DNA of 64,000 nucleotides from NCBI RefSeq assembly GCF_036053395.1, contig NZ_CP107942.1:8891001-8955000 (forward strand). Direction: 5' to 3'. This stretch comes from Actinoplanes sp. NBC_00393 (GTDB lineage Bacteria; Actinomycetota; Actinomycetes; Mycobacteriales; Micromonosporaceae). Shown here piece after piece: positions 63,367 through 64,000 of the stretch. The stretch's first letter is position 1; every line of letters begins with the position of its first letter. Both the position numbers and the translations under genes were made by a program. Under the pieces are notes generated by a model. That model had not been told where the DNA came from. It did not search any database and saw only the letters and a program-made list of their open reading frames with translations.

Positions 63367-63663
63367 GTGGACCGTAAGGCAAAGCTCGTGTTTGCCGCGG
63401 CGCTGGCGGCTGCTGCGCTTGCCGGTGGCGGTGTAGGCGCCGGGATCATGGCGGCGGTCGGTGGGGACAGCAGCGCCACGGCACCTGCAGTGCCTGCGGC
63501 GCCGGGTGGGCAAGCCGGGAACGGCGAGCAGGGCGGCGGCCAGCAGGGCAGCGGCCAGCAGGGCAGCGGCCAGCAGAGCGGCGGCCAGCAGGGGGTGCCG
63601 GGGCAGCCTCCGGAGATGCCGGATGGCGGGATGCCCACGGTTCAGCCCACTCAGGGGGCCTGA
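63367..63663 (+). CDS. Small secreted or membrane-anchored Gly/Gln-rich protein
   Basis: 98 residues. One hydrophobic helix (LVFAAALAAAALAGGGVGAGIMAAVGG) is followed by a Gly/Gln/Ser tail with GSGQQ repeats (15-bp units around 63531-63590) and a Pro-rich end. GTG 63367 is used; an in-frame ATG at 63283 would add 28 residues but may lie inside the insertion sequence. No family recognised. Confidence 0.5.
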   Translation: MDRKAKLVFAAALAAAALAGGGVGAGIMAAVGGDSSATAPAVPAAPGGQAGNGEQGGGQQGSGQQGSGQQSGGQQGVPGQPPEMPDGGMPTVQPTQGA

Positions 63664-63757
63664 AGACCTCGTTCGAGGGGGGACGGAGGCGGTCTTCCGC
63701 TGTGGGCGGCGGGAGATCGCCTCCGGCTGTCCGGGAACGGTCAGTTACGCGTACGCC

Positions 63758-64000
63758 TCAGGTCTGTGGCTCTTCGACGGTGGCCGCGGAGCGTGCTCGC
63801 CGGCGGCGGACATGCCGGACATGGAGCGTCACGTAGGTCGCGATAGCGACCACGATCAGACCGATCGCGATCCACTTGTACCTGTGCGCCTGCCCCATGA
63901 TCTCCACGAGGTGAACGCCGAGCAGGTAGGCCACCGTGCACCACCAGCCCACCCAGAGCAGCGCACCGATCGCGTTGTAGATCAGGAACGTCTTCCAGGG
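63758..64000 (-). CDS. DedA-family membrane protein, C-terminal part (runs off the right edge)
   Basis: 81 residues to the window edge. FLIYNAIGALLWVGWWCTVAYLLG and VEIMGQAHRYKWIAIGLIVVAIATYVTLHVR, then a basic tail RRRRARSA, match the C-terminal helices of DedA (SNARE-associated) flippase-like proteins. The N-terminal half is outside the window. Confidence 0.8.
   Translation of the reverse strand, partial: PWKTFLIYNAIGALLWVGWWCTVAYLLGVHLVEIMGQAHRYKWIAIGLIVVAIATYVTLHVRHVRRRRARSAATVEEPQT

Overview
The window is high-GC DNA (GC-rich at third codon positions, many GTG starts) from an actinobacterium, most likely a filamentous Micromonosporaceae such as Actinoplanes or a relative. The pointers are a sepH cell-division gene, DUF3027, DUF2530 and DUF5941 proteins, a GH65/beta-phosphoglucomutase pair, ECF sigma/anti-sigma genes, and many starts with a TAnnnT -10 box 7-8 bases upstream and no ribosome-binding site (leaderless mRNAs). 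No rRNA, tRNA, CRISPR array or prophage was seen. The taxon is inferred from gene content only.

Layout. 1-8.2 kb: partial MFS gene, DUF3027, DUF2530, purine permease, MarR/MFS pair, two small membrane genes, a TetR gene with a twin operator, thpR and sepH. 8.2-9.5 kb: a gene-free block of short tandem repeats and hairpins. 9.5-17 kb: serC/citrate synthase, pdxH/MFS, aldose epimerase/nitroreductase and an acyl-CoA dehydrogenase. 17-28.3 kb: DUF4230, PspC, a CDP-alcohol phosphatidyltransferase followed by a 62-bp tandem repeat, a sugar-type ABC ATPase, an anti-sigma-like kinase, beta-phosphoglucomutase plus GH65 phosphorylase, and two divergent secreted coiled-coil proteins each preceded by a c-di-AMP (ydaO) riboswitch. 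28.3-37 kb: a polysaccharide ABC exporter with a TetR gene, small secreted proteins, cysteine dioxygenase/rhodanese, a neprosin-like protein, ECF sigma/anti-sigma, an LD-carboxypeptidase and a receiver protein. 37-49 kb: GNAT, a shortened MDR protein, a two-component system with an MMPL transporter, twin CrcB fluoride channels, a glycosyltransferase, a GGDEF/EAL protein and an APC permease. 49-59.8 kb: a secreted peptidase, a manganese riboswitch with Mn exporter and two TPR genes, a LamG protein, a GH18 enzyme, an alkaline-phosphatase-like membrane protein, a beta-propeller protein and an SDR. 59.8-64 kb: a protein of 22 nearly identical 66-bp repeats, an IS3-type insertion sequence, a small Gly/Gln-rich protein and a partial DedA gene.

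Functional themes. Cell-envelope genes dominate: glycan export, chitinase-like and LD-carboxypeptidase enzymes, riboswitch-controlled secreted proteins and lipoproteins. They appear beside second-messenger and ion control (c-di-AMP, c-di-GMP, Mn2+, fluoride). The observations most worth following are the head-to-head pair of c-di-AMP riboswitches, the Mn riboswitch whose 5' core is shared with an upstream terminator and which may extend control to TPR genes, the twin TetR operators that contain two divergent leaderless promoters, and the 22-copy repeat gene that is open in several reading frames.
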